Origin: Candidatus Aminicenantota bacterium
Lineage (GTDB): Bacteria; Acidobacteriota; Aminicenantia; Aminicenantales; Aminicenantaceae
Reading direction: 5' to 3'
Assembly (NCBI GenBank): GCA_030620655.1
Contig: JAUXEH010000194.1
Coordinates: forward strand, 1-5,904
DNA: 5,904 nt
Position 1 is the first letter of the stretch; every line of letters begins with the position of its first letter. Shown piece after piece: positions 5,676-5,904 of this stretch. Below the pieces are notes generated by a model. It searched no databases, was not told where the DNA came from, and was given only the letters and a program-made list of their open reading frames with translations. Both the position numbers and the translations under genes were made by a program.

Positions 5676-5904
5676 ATGAGCGGATGCATCGTGGTTTTGA
5701 GCACGGTCCCGGACACGGACACCGGCCGGAGGATCGCGCGGGCAATCCTGGAAAGGAGGCTGGCCGCCTGTGTGAACATCTCAGGCCCCCTGGAGGAGGC
5801 TGTCCGGTCCCTCCACCCCTATGACGTCCCTGAGATCATCGCCCTTCCCGTCGGGCAGGGATCATCCGCCTACCTGGACTGGATCGGGGCGGAGACCCGG
5901 AGAG
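5676..5904 (+). CDS. cutA: CutA1-like protein with an in-frame central deletion (3' end beyond the window)
   Basis: 76 codons are seen before the window ends. The first part, IVVLSTVPDTDTGRRIAR...LERRLAACVNI (5-35), is the canonical CutA1 N-terminus (beta1-alpha1 and the LAACVNI turn). The second part, LEEAVRSLHPYDVPEIIALPV...YLDWI (39-70), is the canonical C-terminal half (alpha2, the HPYxxPE motif, beta4 and the final helix). In known CutA1 proteins, such as E. coli CutA as I recall it, about 44 residues separate LAAC from HPY; here there are 14. The missing stretch of about 30 residues is the beta2-beta3 hairpin (the SIYxWEGK...LLIIKT region) that forms the ferredoxin-like core and trimer contacts. 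The reading frame is intact across the junction (about 5781-5792). CutA1 is a small cytosolic trimer, historically linked to divalent metal tolerance and of uncertain function. This form may be non-functional, a real variant, or an assembly error. The family assignment is secure; the functional state is not. Confidence 0.82.
   Translation, partial: MSGCIVVLSTVPDTDTGRRIARAILERRLAACVNISGPLEEAVRSLHPYDVPEIIALPVGQGSSAYLDWIGAETRR

Overview
The window is GC-rich, with C or G at most third codon positions. It reads as a piece of an Acidobacteriota (or candidate phylum Aminicenantes) chromosome. The best taxonomic clue is a tandem trio of exported proteins that fit the acidobacterial 'VWFA-related domain' family (TIGR03436 type). 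This family is heavily expanded in that part of the tree. The assignment is by recognition of motifs, not by a search.

Layout. Bases 1-590 (minus strand) hold the N-terminal half of a GT4-type glycosyltransferase that runs off the left edge. Bases 591-752 are a divergent control region. It has two near-consensus sigma-70 promoters facing apart, both with 17-base spacers, and a perfect 12-bp palindrome plus a third half-site between them. From 753 rightward there is one tight plus-strand operon: three VWFA-related paralogues (753-1910, 1922-3184, 3198-4421), an M20-family metallopeptidase/amidohydrolase (4430-5659), and a CutA1-like gene (5676 to the right edge). The gaps are 11, 13, 8 and 16 bases. 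Every gene has a purine-rich ribosome binding site and no terminator is visible between genes, so a single transcript from the promoter at 703-731 is likely.

How the genes may work together. The three VWFA proteins each have a Sec signal peptide, so they should act outside the cytoplasm, probably in the periplasm. All three have lost the DxSxS metal-binding (MIDAS) motif expected of an active VWA domain, which points to a structural or protein-binding role. The M20 enzyme has an intact two-metal active site and no signal peptide, so it should be cytoplasmic. The link between exported VWFA proteins and a cytosolic hydrolase is known here only from operon context.

Most unusual points: the CutA1-like gene has its conserved start and end joined in frame, with about 30 central residues missing (the beta2-beta3 hairpin of the fold). 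The glycosyltransferase promoter is so close to the start codon that its mRNA should be leaderless. The VWFA paralogues share strongly conserved DNA at both ends but have divergent middles.
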